Part shown: piece after piece, positions 8,238 through 16,648 of the stretch
How the letters are laid out: the number at the start of each line of letters is the position of its first letter
Numbering within the stretch: position 1 is the first letter of the stretch
Origin: Primorskyibacter sedentarius
Lineage (GTDB): Bacteria > Pseudomonadota > Alphaproteobacteria > Rhodobacterales > Rhodobacteraceae
Assembly: GCF_004342065.1 (NCBI RefSeq)
Contig: NZ_SLZU01000007.1
Coordinates: 1-64,000, forward strand
Direction: 5' to 3'
Length of the DNA: 64,000 bases
The notes under the pieces: generated by a model
What the model saw: the letters and a program-made list of their open reading frames with translations, nothing else
Database searches by the model: none
What the model was told of the DNA's origin: nothing
Made by a program: the position numbers and the translations under genes

Positions 8238-8586
8238 TGCGTGCATCCTGCTGAAAACTCGGCGTCACTCCGAATTCCAGACTTAGCCGCAAATAATTTC
8301 GATGTCATTGCTTCGGACGGCGCCCAGATCAAGGCGCGCGTCACAAGGTGCAATCCCGGTCCTGCCCCGCATTCGCGCGCGAACGCAAATCATCATCACC
8401 GTATTTGGACACGTCTCAGACGCCCGGATCATGAATGGGTGGCAGCACCGGCTACACCGCAGTCACAACCAAGACCGAAGGTCGCCCCCCCTACGCGCGA
8501 TCAGGAGGATGACCGACGGATTTCATCCGTTGACGCCGGTCCGGAGCCTGCCGCGCGCATCGACTTCGTAGGGAACTGTCCAGGCC
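8238..8586. other. Intergenic stretch, nothing recognised
   Basis: About 350 bases between two minus-strand genes. Frames on the plus strand are low-complexity Pro/Arg readings of GC-rich DNA. It must hold the AraC gene's promoter and the end of the dehydrogenase transcript, but no clear hairpin or promoter was found. Confidence 0.4.
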
Positions 8587-9879
8587 CTAGCGCGCCGCCG
8601 ACACCCGCCAGATTATGTCACCGACGTCATCCGCCATCAGCAGGGATTTCCCATCCGGCCCCACGGTCACACCGACAGGCCGTCCATAGGCCAGTTTCTC
8701 GTCCTCGGACAGGAAGCCAGATAGGATGTCCCTTGCCGGTCCGCTCGGCGCCCCTTTTTCAAACGGCACGAAGATCAATTTGTAGCCGCTCAGCTTCGAC
8801 CGGTTCCAGGATCCGTGCTGGCCGATCACCATGCCGGCACCAAAACCCGGCAGCGTGCCATCGGGCATCCAGCACAGACCAAGCGACGCCGTATGCCCGC
8901 CAAGCGCGAAATCAGGCGTGATCGCCTTGGCGACCATTTCGGGATCCTGCGGGACGCGGTCGTCCACCGTCTGCCCCCAGTAGCAATATGGCCAGCCGTA
9001 AAAGCCGCCCTCCGCGACGGATGTCAGGTAGTCGGGCGGGGTTTCATCGCCCAGACCGTCACGTTCATTGACCACGGTCCAAAGCTTGCCGGTCTCCGGC
9101 TCCCAGGCCATGCCGACGGCATTGCGCAAGCCGGACGCGAAGATACGCGCCTGACCGGTTGCCACATCCAGTTCCCATATCGCGGCCCGGCCTTGTTCGA
9201 CCTCCATCCCCTGATCGGCGATATTCGTCAGCGACCCCACTCCGGCGTAGATTTTCGTACCATCGGGCGAGACGATCAGGCTGCGGGTCCAGTGGCCATG
9301 CGGCTTGAACTCTACCAGCGTCTCTCCGTCACCCGAAAGAGCGGTGTCGCCGGGCGCATAGGTGAACATCTTGATACCATCTGTATTGCCAAGGTAGAAC
9401 CGGTTGCCCACCAGCGCCATACCGAAGGGCTGGTTCTGGTTCTCGACAAAGACCTCGCGGATCTCTGCCGTCCCGTCGCCATCAGCATCGCGCCACAGGG
9501 TGACGCGGTTCGCACTTGTGCCGATCGCCTTGACCCGCCGCATTGTCGCCTGTGCTGCATGGTCCATCAATGTCTTGGGCGGGCCTGCCTGCTCTTTTGA
9601 CTCTGCAACCAAGACGTCGCCATTGGGCAGAACCTCGATCCAGCGGGGATGATCCAGCCCGGAGGCGAACGCGTTGACCGCCAATCCCGGTGCGCAAGTC
9701 GGCAGGTGCCCATCCTTCCAGCCCTCGGCTGCCGGCATTTTCAGGGTCATGATACCTTGCTTGCGCGCTGCGGGGATCTCTGGGGCGGCACCGAACGCCT
9801 GATGGGAAGGCGATCCCAAACGCCGCACGAATGCGACGGTACCGCCCACCAAGGCCGTTGCTCTGGCGATGAGTTCCAT
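8587..9879 (-). CDS. PQQ-dependent sugar (sorbosone-type) dehydrogenase
   Basis: A 430-residue beta-propeller protein of the GSDH/sorbosone dehydrogenase family, expected to oxidise a sugar or aldose in the periplasm with PQQ. Family features: FASGLDHPRWIEVLPNGDVLVAES near the start, HWTRSLIVSPDGTKIYAGVGS, ASGLRNAVGMAWEPETGKLW with the catalytic-type region, GGFYGWPYCYWG, IGQHGSWNRS, and GRPVGVTVGPDGKSLLMADD at the end. I chose the ATG with GAGG 8 bases upstream; a GTG three codons earlier is possible. The N-terminus has only a weak hydrophobic stretch (ALVGGTVAFV), so export is uncertain. No pqq biosynthesis genes are in the window. Confidence 0.85.
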   Translation of the reverse strand: MELIARATALVGGTVAFVRRLGSPSHQAFGAAPEIPAARKQGIMTLKMPAAEGWKDGHLPTCAPGLAVNAFASGLDHPRWIEVLPNGDVLVAESKEQAGPPKTLMDHAAQATMRRVKAIGTSANRVTLWRDADGDGTAEIREVFVENQNQPFGMALVGNRFYLGNTDGIKMFTYAPGDTALSGDGETLVEFKPHGHWTRSLIVSPDGTKIYAGVGSLTNIADQGMEVEQGRAAIWELDVATGQARIFASGLRNAVGMAWEPETGKLWTVVNERDGLGDETPPDYLTSVAEGGFYGWPYCYWGQTVDDRVPQDPEMVAKAITPDFALGGHTASLGLCWMPDGTLPGFGAGMVIGQHGSWNRSKLSGYKLIFVPFEKGAPSGPARDILSGFLSEDEKLAYGRPVGVTVGPDGKSLLMADDVGDIIWRVSAAR

Positions 9880-10188
9880 ATCTGCCACCTCATTATGTTC
9901 GAGTCAGGTTACCCAGAGACATGTACCCGCAACATCCCGCCTGCGCGACCGAGAAATAGCGAAAGAGGCACGCCCGGAGGGATGTGGCAGCGCGATGTCC
10001 TGCTTGGATTTGCACGCAGTTTGGCGCGTCTTTGCCCTTCCAATGCGTCCCCGGTCGAGGTGTCTTGCAGGTCTTTGTCGCAGATCTGACGCAGCGGTCG
10101 GCCAGAATGTCGCCTGCCAGTGAAATATGCGCCAACCCACAAAGGGGTGAGGCATCATCGCGACGCCCCACCCTTGTTTCAAAGCACC
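9880..10188. other. Intergenic stretch between dehydrogenase and DUF4345 genes
   Basis: About 310 bases. Three overlapping minus-strand frames are open here at once, which is a GC effect, not a gene. Contains the imperfect hairpin listed at 10143-10174. Confidence 0.4.
10143..10174 (-). terminator. Possible terminator of the NmrA/DUF4345 operon
   Basis: On the minus strand an imperfect G/C-rich stem (AGGGTGGGGC with GCCTCACCCC) is followed by TTTG, 15 bases after the DUF4345 stop codon. The stem has mismatches and the U-run is short. Confidence 0.35.
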
Positions 10189-10611
10189 CTACCCCGCCTG
10201 AACGGTCGCGGCGGATGCTTGCTGTGTTGTCGTCCTGCTAGATCGCAAGGCGCCAAGGCACAGCGCACCGATGGCCAGCTCGATCACCAGAGCGGCCAGT
10301 ATCTGCTCACCGGGCCAGCCGTCGAGCGCGATACTGACACCGCGACCGAAGGCAAAGGCGAGAAATACGAGCGCCCCCACTGCGGCGGACATCCGTGCCA
10401 GACCGGGGCGCGCCACGCCCGCCAGGATCAGTGCCCCAAGGGCCGCGAGATTGGCGCCGGGCGCACGCAGCTCGCTCAGCAGGACGGGGTCGGTTCCAAC
10501 GGTCAAACCATATCCCGCATAGAAACCATGCGGCGCGAAGGTGATCGCAAGGCCGATGCCAAGCGCGGTAAGCCCGGCGGCACCAAGGGAGAGTTTCTGG
10601 AATACAGACAT
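10189..10611 (-). CDS. DUF4345 family membrane protein
   Basis: A 140-residue integral membrane protein with about four hydrophobic segments: LGAAGLTALGIGLAITFAP, the LAALGALILAGVA region, AVGALVFLAFAFGRGVSIAL and ILAALVIELAIGALCLGAL. The pattern RAPGANLAALG-ILAG matches DUF4345 proteins, whose function is unknown. It starts 25 bases after the stop of the NmrA-like gene, so the two are very likely co-transcribed. The ATG is chosen because GAGG lies just before it; the longer frame reads into the upstream gene's C-terminus in another phase. Confidence 0.8.
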   Translation of the reverse strand: MSVFQKLSLGAAGLTALGIGLAITFAPHGFYAGYGLTVGTDPVLLSELRAPGANLAALGALILAGVARPGLARMSAAVGALVFLAFAFGRGVSIALDGWPGEQILAALVIELAIGALCLGALRSSRTTTQQASAATVQAG

Positions 10612-10636
10612 GGAGAGGTCCTCACTCTGTGAAAGT

Positions 10637-11464
10637 TCAGGCCGCGTCCGCCCAGGCGTTGGACCGGGCGGCCTGTTCGGCGAAGGATGTGAAATCGCGC
10701 GGCGCACGACCAAGCGCGCGCTGCACGCCGTCCGCAAGATGCGCGTTCCGGCCATCCAGCGTCTCACGGGCGATGCCGGTCAGCACATCGGCGATCATCT
10801 CGCCCTCCGTTGCCTGAATAGCCGCGTGAAAATCCTCGAATGAAATCGGCAGATAGGCAATGTGGCGTCCGGTTGCAGCCGAAAGCACCTCGGCCATTTG
10901 TAAAAACGACATAAGGCGCGGGCCGGTGACTTCGTAGGTTTCGCCGTCGTGTCCGGTTTCGGTCAAGGCCGCCACGGCCACGTCGGCGATGTCATTCACA
11001 TCCACGATGGGCTCTTGCACGTCGCCACCGGGCATTGGCAGCACGCCCTCCATCACCGGCGCATACAACGCACCTTCGGAGAAATTCTGTGCAAACCACG
11101 CCGCGCGAACAATGGTGAACGGCACACCCGATGTCCGTACGACTTCTTCCGCGCGCTGAGCATGATGCTCGCCGCGCCCTGTCAGCAGAACGATCTTTCT
11201 GACACCCGCCGTGCGTGCCTGCTTGGTGAAGGCGGCAACCGTTTCGACCGCGCCCGGAACGGCAATGTCCGGGTAGTAAGAGATATAGACGGCCGACACG
11301 CCCTGAAGCACGGCGCCCCAGGTTTCAGGCGCGTTCCAGTCAAACGGGATCGCCGCCCCGCGAGAGCCCCGGCGCACAGGCAGGCCCCTGGCCTCGATGC
11401 GGTTGGCGATACGAGCGCCGGTCTTGCCGGTGGCGCCGAGGACGAGGATGGGTTGAACAGTCAT
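10637..11464 (-). CDS. NmrA-like NAD(P)-binding oxidoreductase
   Basis: A 275-residue atypical SDR. The Rossmann motif ILVLGATGKTGARIANRI is at residues 5-22, followed by VRRGSRG (NADP-type Arg residues) and VSAVYISYYPD. The mid part (VRKIVLLTGRGEHHA, IVRAAWFAQNFSEG, VDVNDIADVAVAAL) follows the NmrA / AgdA-like pattern, and the canonical YxxxK pair is not seen, as usual in this branch. Such proteins act as reductases or redox sensors. It is divergent from an AraC gene across a 149-bp gap with palindromes, so it is probably that regulator's target. Confidence 0.85.
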   Translation of the reverse strand: MTVQPILVLGATGKTGARIANRIEARGLPVRRGSRGAAIPFDWNAPETWGAVLQGVSAVYISYYPDIAVPGAVETVAAFTKQARTAGVRKIVLLTGRGEHHAQRAEEVVRTSGVPFTIVRAAWFAQNFSEGALYAPVMEGVLPMPGGDVQEPIVDVNDIADVAVAALTETGHDGETYEVTGPRLMSFLQMAEVLSAATGRHIAYLPISFEDFHAAIQATEGEMIADVLTGIARETLDGRNAHLADGVQRALGRAPRDFTSFAEQAARSNAWADAA

Positions 11465-11540
11465 TTTCAGTCTCCTTGGATTTGGGTGATTGTGATTTCG
11501 GTACCTCAATGTGACTTAAGGGTTTCGGACGAACCATTCC

Positions 11541-11550
11541 CGGACGTCCG
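11541..11550. promoter_or_regulatory. Palindrome CGGACGTCCG in the AraC/NmrA divergent promoter region
   Basis: A perfect 10-bp palindrome 64 bases before the AraC start codon. Candidate operator half of the shared regulatory region. Confidence 0.35.
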
Positions 11551-11566
11551 GCATTGTTGTCCGACC

Positions 11567-11583
11567 GTCCAGAAGGTCTGGAC
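11567..11583. promoter_or_regulatory. Inverted repeat GTCCAGA-AGG-TCTGGAC in the divergent promoter region
   Basis: Perfect 7-bp arms with a 3-base spacer, ending 30 bases before the AraC start codon. Together with the palindrome at 11541-11550 it is a plausible regulator-binding site controlling both divergent genes. AraC proteins more often bind direct repeats, so another protein could be the binder. Confidence 0.45.
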
Positions 11584-11613
11584 GTGCGGCATCAGGGGGC
11601 GCAGACTTGCCCC

Positions 11614-12597
11614 ATGACAGAGCCACATGTTCCCGACCCCTCTCTTCTCGCCCAGCCCATCGGCGATCCGCTGGGCGAGATCCTGCATCTGCTCAAGCTG
11701 ACCGGCACCTTTTACTGCCAGTCGCGGCTCAGCGCCCCATGGGGCATCGCCATTCCCGGCTTTCCGGACGTGATGAGCTTTGTCGTCGTGATCGGCGGAC
11801 GGGGCTGGCTGCAAGTCGGCGAGGAAACGCCGCTCGCAATCCAGAAGGGCGATCTGGTCTTGATGACCAAAGGCGCGCCGATCAGCCTTTTCAGTGATCC
11901 GGACGCCCGGCAGATGACGCTCGAAGAACTGCCGATCCGCAAGGTCACGGACCTCTACGAGACGGTGGAGTTCGGCGGCGGTGGAGAGGCGTGCAGCATC
12001 ATGTATGGCCTTGCCCGGCTGGATCACGCATCAAGCCCGATGCTGATGGCGCTTTTGCCGGATGTGCTCAAGATAGACCCGTGGGAAGAGGATGCGGGAA
12101 GCTGGCTGCAAGGCACCCTGCAATTCATCGCCCGAGAGGCGCGCGAGCTGCGCCCCGGCGGCGAAACCGTCATTACGCGTCTTGCAGATGTCGTGGTGAT
12201 CGAAGCGATCCGGCGCTGGCTGAACCGCTCCCCCGATGCCGATAAGGGCTGGCTGAAGGCCGCGCGGGACCCGCAGATCGGGCGCGCTATCGTGGCCATC
12301 CACAGGGATCCGGCGGCAGACTGGACGCTGGCGGCGCTAGCACAGGTTGCGGGCATGTCCCGTTCCGCCTTTGCGGCAAGGTTCACCACCCTCGTCGGCA
12401 CGCCCGCGATGCAGTATCTTGCCGAATGGCGGATGAACCTCGCGCGGCGGCGGTTGCGGGAAACGTCGCTGCCGATAGGCACCATCGCGGCTGACCTTGG
12501 CTACCAATCCGAACCCGCCTTCAACCGTGCCTTCAAGCGGGTTTTCGGCACACCGCCCGGACAAGCGCGCCGCGTCTCGCAGGAGGTGCAAAGATGA
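11614..12597 (+). CDS. AraC family transcriptional regulator (cupin N-terminal domain)
   Basis: A 327-residue regulator. The N-terminal part is the AraC-type cupin of the Cupin_6 group (FYCQSRLSAPWGIAIP, GWLQVGEETPLAIQKGDLVLMTKGAPH-like core, then an ACSIMYGLARLD segment). The last about 100 residues form the DNA-binding domain: WTLAALAQVAGMSRSAFAARFTTLVG and LPIGTIAADLGYQSEPAFNRAFKRVFG. The chosen ATG opens the cupin domain directly; an ATG at 11554 would add 20 unlikely residues. Proteins of this type usually control the divergent oxidoreductase gene next door, which fits here. Confidence 0.87.
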   Translation: MTEPHVPDPSLLAQPIGDPLGEILHLLKLTGTFYCQSRLSAPWGIAIPGFPDVMSFVVVIGGRGWLQVGEETPLAIQKGDLVLMTKGAPISLFSDPDARQMTLEELPIRKVTDLYETVEFGGGGEACSIMYGLARLDHASSPMLMALLPDVLKIDPWEEDAGSWLQGTLQFIAREARELRPGGETVITRLADVVVIEAIRRWLNRSPDADKGWLKAARDPQIGRAIVAIHRDPAADWTLAALAQVAGMSRSAFAARFTTLVGTPAMQYLAEWRMNLARRRLRETSLPIGTIAADLGYQSEPAFNRAFKRVFGTPPGQARRVSQEVQR

Positions 12598-12822
12598 TGG
12601 TGGCCGGAGTGGCGCGGCCCCCAGTCTGCATTGCATGATCGCGTCGGGAACAACCGTGCTGTCATTCATCACGGACGCATCGGCGCCCTCAACCCATGCA
12701 AGGCGGCTGACGTAACCAATAGAGTTGGCAAAGCCATCCGGCCCCTACCCGTTCTCGCCGAAAAGCCCCCCCCCGGATACGTAATCGGGCGCATATGGCT
12801 TGTTGCGCTGCATCCTCACTGA

Positions 12823-12836
12823 AAAACCTAGGTTTT
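12823..12836. promoter_or_regulatory. 14-bp perfect palindrome AAAACCTAGGTTTT
   Basis: A perfect palindrome about 140 bases upstream of the predicted outer-membrane protein gene. No known box is recognised. Could be an operator or a weak bidirectional terminator. Confidence 0.35.
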
Positions 12837-12880
12837 GGCGGCGGCGGATCCAGCTTTGCGAACCAATTGCCTTCGCCTAT

Positions 12881-12895
12881 ACCTGAAAGTCAGGT
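12881..12895. promoter_or_regulatory. Inverted repeat ACCTGA-AAG-TCAGGT
   Basis: Perfect 6-bp arms with a 3-base spacer, 45 bases after the 14-bp palindrome. The ACCTG...CAGGT outer bases recall LuxR-type boxes, but the total length is shorter than a lux box, so no regulator is named. Confidence 0.35.
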
Positions 12896-12972
12896 GCAGC
12901 TTTCGGGACCGCGCCAATTGAGCAGCAGAAGATCAAAGGACGCCAGACAAAAAGAATTGGTCAATACAGCGA

Positions 12973-14643
12973 ATGTCTTCCAATCGGCAAATGGGAAGGG
13001 TGGCGCTGATTGGAACCGGGGCGCACGTGACTATGAGGATGGACAACCCAAAACCAGACCTGGCTGGGGACAGCAGTCGATTGCGTGCTTTGTTCGCGGG
13101 TCAAACCTATGCGGGGCGTGCCACGGTCTGGGGGTTGCTTGTTGCATGCGGCGCGTCGCAAGCCATCAGCCAGGGACCGGAAGAGCCGCAATCGGCCACT
13201 CTGCCCCAAGAGGCGTTCGTCAACACGGCTGAACTTGCGGAACCGAATGCGCAGGAAGTCTTGCTCGATCTGCCAAGCGCGCTTCACTGGTCCCGCCATC
13301 AAAGAGGCACGCTCGGTCCGTGGATCTATGTCCTCTATCCCGATGGCACCGCGAAAATTCTGGACGGAACAGACCGGCCGCTCGTCATGGCCTCGCTAAG
13401 CTGCGTGGCGGGAAAGGCATGTGATATTGCCAAGGCCGACGGGTCGGGTTTTGTCGTCCCGGTCGGGACAGGCGACCGCCCCGCAGGCCGGGACGGAGAC
13501 GACCTCGACAGCGTCGCGACATATCTTGCCAAGTGGATCCTTGCAGGCACGGCGCCGCCCCCTCCTCCGCCGCCTCCCCCGGTCGTGGAGCCAGAGCCAC
13601 AGGCGCCAATCGTCGATCCTGTTCCGGTTTCGGCCATCGCTGACGCGGATGCCACGCCGACTGATGCAGAGGCGGAAACCGACGCCGACGGCGACCTGTC
13701 GGATGCAGATGCAGAAGCGGCACTTGCCGAAGAGCAACTGGCTGCCGAGGCTGAACAGTCGGCATCGTTCGAAGACGAGCCGGTCTGCCCCGAAGAGGAC
13801 TCGTTTCTTCCCGGCTCCTGCGCGCAACCCACCGAACCGCTGCGCCCCCGGACGACGCAACCGATCTTCTCGCCGCCCGCGCCCCGCGCAGAAAGCCCGC
13901 AAGAGCAACCGGCAAGCCCACAGGCGGACCGCGCCCCTGCGCCCGCGGAAGAGCCTGCCTCGGACGTGGCCGATCGCTTTATCGACCGTTACAATATCAA
14001 TTGCTCGATCACCGGCAGCACCAGCCTGGCCTTTCTCAACACGAATGCCGATGAACGCGGCCCTGCCAAACCGCGCGCCAGCCTTGGGTGCAGCGCGCGT
14101 CTGACGGATCGTCTGTCGGTGCGGCTTTCCATGATCGGATATGCCAATCCGAAAGAGCAGGAATCCTGGGATCCGGACTACACCTACGCGTTCACCTACC
14201 GGGTGAATGAAAATCTGAGCCTTGGCTACAGCAATTACTCTGCCAGGTTTGGCGCTGGCGGAAGCCCGGTTTCCGACCTTCTGAAGGGCAAGTTGCGCGC
14301 CAATTACAAGCTGCCCCCTTTCAAGCTGCCGAACGACAAATCGGTCCATTGCAATGCAAGCCTCGGCCTGCCGAAGATCGCGCAGGAGAGCCTCAACCTC
14401 TCTTGCGGCTATGCCGTGACAAAGAAGCTGCGCGTCAGCGGGACGGCATATTTCTACGCACCCGGCGGTCAAGGCACCTATCAGCCGGATTACAGCTATA
14501 CCGCCAGTTACCGGGTCAACGATGATTGGCTGCTGTCCTACAATAATTACAGCAACAACAGATGGCCCTGGAACAAGGGCGAAGCACCGGGCCCCGGCAT
14601 ATTCGGTGGCAGCCTTTCCCTGACCTATAAATTCAAGTTCTGA
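12973..14643 (+). CDS. Predicted outer-membrane beta-barrel protein with Pro-rich linker (exopolysaccharide locus)
   Basis: A 556-residue exported protein of no named family. In order: signal-like segment (about 48-66, RATVWGLLVACGASQA); a small domain (about 105-190) containing WIYVLYPDGTAKILDG and two Cys; a Pro/Asp/Glu/Ala-rich linker (193-335) with nine Pro in a row; and a C-terminal region (337-556) rich in alternating aromatic strands. The last region is internally duplicated: DPDYTYAFTYRVNENLSLGY matches QPDYSYTASYRVNDDWLLSY about 105 residues later. The protein ends YKFKF, fitting the terminal aromatic signature of outer-membrane barrels. The start is uncertain: ATGs at 12991, 13033 and 13039 are in frame and none has a strong ribosome binding site. 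It may export or anchor the polymer made by the operon downstream. Confidence 0.7.
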   Translation: MSSNRQMGRVALIGTGAHVTMRMDNPKPDLAGDSSRLRALFAGQTYAGRATVWGLLVACGASQAISQGPEEPQSATLPQEAFVNTAELAEPNAQEVLLDLPSALHWSRHQRGTLGPWIYVLYPDGTAKILDGTDRPLVMASLSCVAGKACDIAKADGSGFVVPVGTGDRPAGRDGDDLDSVATYLAKWILAGTAPPPPPPPPPVVEPEPQAPIVDPVPVSAIADADATPTDAEAETDADGDLSDADAEAALAEEQLAAEAEQSASFEDEPVCPEEDSFLPGSCAQPTEPLRPRTTQPIFSPPAPRAESPQEQPASPQADRAPAPAEEPASDVADRFIDRYNINCSITGSTSLAFLNTNADERGPAKPRASLGCSARLTDRLSVRLSMIGYANPKEQESWDPDYTYAFTYRVNENLSLGYSNYSARFGAGGSPVSDLLKGKLRANYKLPPFKLPNDKSVHCNASLGLPKIAQESLNLSCGYAVTKKLRVSGTAYFYAPGGQGTYQPDYSYTASYRVNDDWLLSYNNYSNNRWPWNKGEAPGPGIFGGSLSLTYKFKF

Positions 14644-14703
14644 GCTTGATCGCGCCACCCGCGCCCGACACCTGACGGCAAAGCGACGCCGCGATAAACG
14701 GCA

Positions 14704-14728
14704 AAAAACTATCGCCGGGCAAGTTTTT
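14704..14728. terminator. A/T-armed hairpin AAAAACT...AGTTTTT
   Basis: Seven-base arms with an 11-base loop, 60 bases after the outer-membrane protein gene, ending in a run of T. The stem is weak, so termination is uncertain. Confidence 0.35.
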
Positions 14729-14916
14729 ATGTTCCACTGGTCAAGTGGAGGGCCGGACGTCCAAATGACGACCCTTCGAAATGGTGTCAGGCTGCGTCTT
14801 GCGTCGGGCTATAAAGACTGGAATTCGGCAAAAGGAGAAACAAAGGTTCCTTTCCCCGTTGTGCTGTACTTTCGGATATCTCATGTCTCCATCCGTCGAC
14901 CATACTGATCAAATGA

Positions 14917-14939
14917 GCCCCAAACCTTTCCTTTGGGGC
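14917..14939. promoter_or_regulatory. Hairpin GCCCCAAA-N7-TTTGGGGC in the operon leader
   Basis: Perfect 8-bp arms, loop of 7 bases, about 170 bases before the response-regulator gene. No T-run follows on the plus strand. It could be a leader structure or an operator. Confidence 0.4.
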
Positions 14940-15111
14940 ATATGCAGCGCGATGGTTGGACGTTATGAACCGCCGTACGCCAAGTATCTGTTTGTTTAAT
15001 GAGTGGGATTTTCCAGACCATGCTCGCAATTAGAGCCAGAAGCCAAGTCACGCCGATCATGCATCCGGGCGTATCCGGGGCTATGGGGCCGCAGGGTGAC
15101 GGCATGGCGGG

Positions 15112-16299
15112 ATGTGGTTTGTCGTGACCTGCCCGCTCGAAATCATTGTCGCCGAAGACAACATCATCCAGCGGACGTACCTCACGCGTTTGATCGAAAA
15201 ACTGGGCTACACCCCGATTCCCGCCGCCGATGGCAAGGAAGCGCTGGAAGTCTTGCAGACGAGCCGCGCCCAGATCATCATCAGCGACTACCAGATGCCG
15301 CATATCAACGGGATCGAGCTGACGCGCAAGGTGCGCGAGCTCGACCTTGGGCATTACGTGCACATCATCCTGATCACCGGAAGCGAAACAGACGACATCC
15401 GTGCAGAGGCGCTTGAGGCCGGGGCGGATGACTTCCTGTCCAAGGGGCGTGACCCTGTTGCACTGCGCGCGCGCATCCGTGCGGCGACCCGGCTTATCAA
15501 CCATGCCACCGAGCTTGCCGAACAACATCGCATCCTCAAGGAAGCAAACGACCGGATCAACGAAGACCTGAAAGCGGCCGCAAACGCGCAGCGCCAACTG
15601 CTGCCCGATATTCACAAGGATATTCTGGGCGTTCAGATCGCATCGGCCTTTGTGCCATCCGCAGTTGTTTCGGGCGACATGTTCGGCTGCTTCGAGCTTA
15701 ACGAGACCAAGCTTGGCTTCTATGCCGTCGATGTCTCGGGCCACGGGATCCATGCGTCGCTGCTCTCCGTCGCCATCGGCCACCTGATAACGCCCGAGTA
15801 TTTTTCCAACACCGTCATCAAGGGCAATGGCCCGGCAGACCCGGCGGCACTGGTCGAAGACCTCAACAATCGCTTCAGCGTTTCGGAAAACGACGATTAC
15901 TTCACCATGTTCTGTGGCGTGCTTGATTGCGAGACCGGAGAGCTGGACTTTTGTCAGGCCGCGTACCCCTCGCCTTTCTATGTCGCACCGGACGGGCATA
16001 GCGCGCCTGTCGGAGATGGCGGATTTCCCGTGGGGATGTTCCTGGGCGTCGAGTATGAAAACAACCAGATGACATTCGAAAAGGGCGGATCGCTGTTGAT
16101 CTACTCTGATGCGGCGCCCGAAGCAGAAAATGCCGAGGCGGTCTCTTACGGCACGGAGCGCCTTCAGCGCCTTGTCGAACAATGCAAGGATGTTCCGACC
16201 GACGACATGCCTGACATGGTGGCCAATGTGCTAAAGAAATGGCGCGCCGGACAGGCACTCGAAGATGATCTGACAGTGGTGGCTTTGAAAAGGACCTGA
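15112..16299 (+). CDS. Response regulator with PP2C (RsbU-like) phosphatase output domain
   Basis: A 395-residue protein. Residues 9-125 are a receiver domain: acidic pair in VAEDN, phospho-acceptor Asp59 in IIISDYQMP, and Lys111 in FLSKG. A short helical linker (about 130-165) leads to a PP2C-type Ser phosphatase (about 175-395) with GDMFG (188), DVSGHG (207-212) and DDLTVVALKR at the end, all metal-binding motifs intact. By analogy with RsbU and with SypE-type regulators it should dephosphorylate a STAS protein, here the product of the next gene 4 bases downstream. No partner histidine kinase gene is beside it. The start could be a GTG four codons later. Confidence 0.88.
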   Translation: MWFVVTCPLEIIVAEDNIIQRTYLTRLIEKLGYTPIPAADGKEALEVLQTSRAQIIISDYQMPHINGIELTRKVRELDLGHYVHIILITGSETDDIRAEALEAGADDFLSKGRDPVALRARIRAATRLINHATELAEQHRILKEANDRINEDLKAAANAQRQLLPDIHKDILGVQIASAFVPSAVVSGDMFGCFELNETKLGFYAVDVSGHGIHASLLSVAIGHLITPEYFSNTVIKGNGPADPAALVEDLNNRFSVSENDDYFTMFCGVLDCETGELDFCQAAYPSPFYVAPDGHSAPVGDGGFPVGMFLGVEYENNQMTFEKGGSLLIYSDAAPEAENAEAVSYGTERLQRLVEQCKDVPTDDMPDMVANVLKKWRAGQALEDDLTVVALKRT

Positions 16300-16303
16300 C
16301 CCA

Positions 16304-16648
16304 ATGATTCACTCGAAATTGCATGACCCTGATATCATGGTCGTCCGCCCCGGCGTCGATCGCCTGACCGCGGTCAATGCCAAGGCGTTCAAGGAAGAGG
16401 TCGCCGCCCTGATTGATGCCGGGGCAAGCAGGCTGGTGATCGATTTCAAGGATACCGGTTTTCTTGATTCCTCGGGGCTTGGCGCATTGACCGGCGTGCT
16501 GAAAAAGATCGGCCACCGGGGCGATCTGGTGGTCTGCGGATTGAACCCGGACGTGTCGCAGCTTTTCCGGATCTGCCGCATGGACCGGGTGTTTTCAGTC
16601 TATGCTGACGAGGCAGACGCGATCCAGGCGCTGAAAGAGAAGTCGTGA
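16304..16648 (+). CDS. STAS domain anti-anti-sigma-factor-like protein (RsbV type)
   Basis: A 114-residue single STAS domain, the switch protein of a partner-switching module. The regulatory serine lies in the conserved FLDSSGLGALTG motif (Ser56/Ser57), which the downstream kinase would phosphorylate and the upstream PP2C protein would dephosphorylate. The fold pattern VVRPGVDRLTAVNAKAFKEEV - RLVIDFKDT - GDLVVCGLNPDV is complete. Its stop codon overlaps the kinase start by four bases (GTGA). No sigma factor gene is near, so the free STAS protein may control another target, such as the polysaccharide genes downstream. Confidence 0.88.
   Translation: MIHSKLHDPDIMVVRPGVDRLTAVNAKAFKEEVAALIDAGASRLVIDFKDTGFLDSSGLGALTGVLKKIGHRGDLVVCGLNPDVSQLFRICRMDRVFSVYADEADAIQALKEKS

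Larger units (their letters stand above)
12598..12972. other. Intergenic stretch before the predicted outer-membrane protein gene
   Basis: About 375 bases with no convincing gene. It holds two palindromes, listed separately, that are the best candidates for control sites of the gene at 12973. Confidence 0.5.
14644..15111. other. Intergenic region upstream of the partner-switching operon
   Basis: About 470 bases with no supported gene; a 72-codon frame on the plus strand and an 80-codon frame on the minus strand have no family match. Contains two hairpins listed separately. The promoter of the phosphatase-STAS-kinase operon must lie here or just inside, but I could not fix a -35/-10 pair. Confidence 0.45.

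Noticed and set aside
9893-10182. Three overlapping open frames of 77-92 codons on the minus strand
   Set aside because: All open at once over a GC-rich spacer, none with a ribosome binding site or family pattern.
14781-15029. Short frames on both strands in the 14.6-15.1 kb intergenic region
   Set aside because: No homology pattern, and they run over the hairpin at 14917-14939; not supported as genes.
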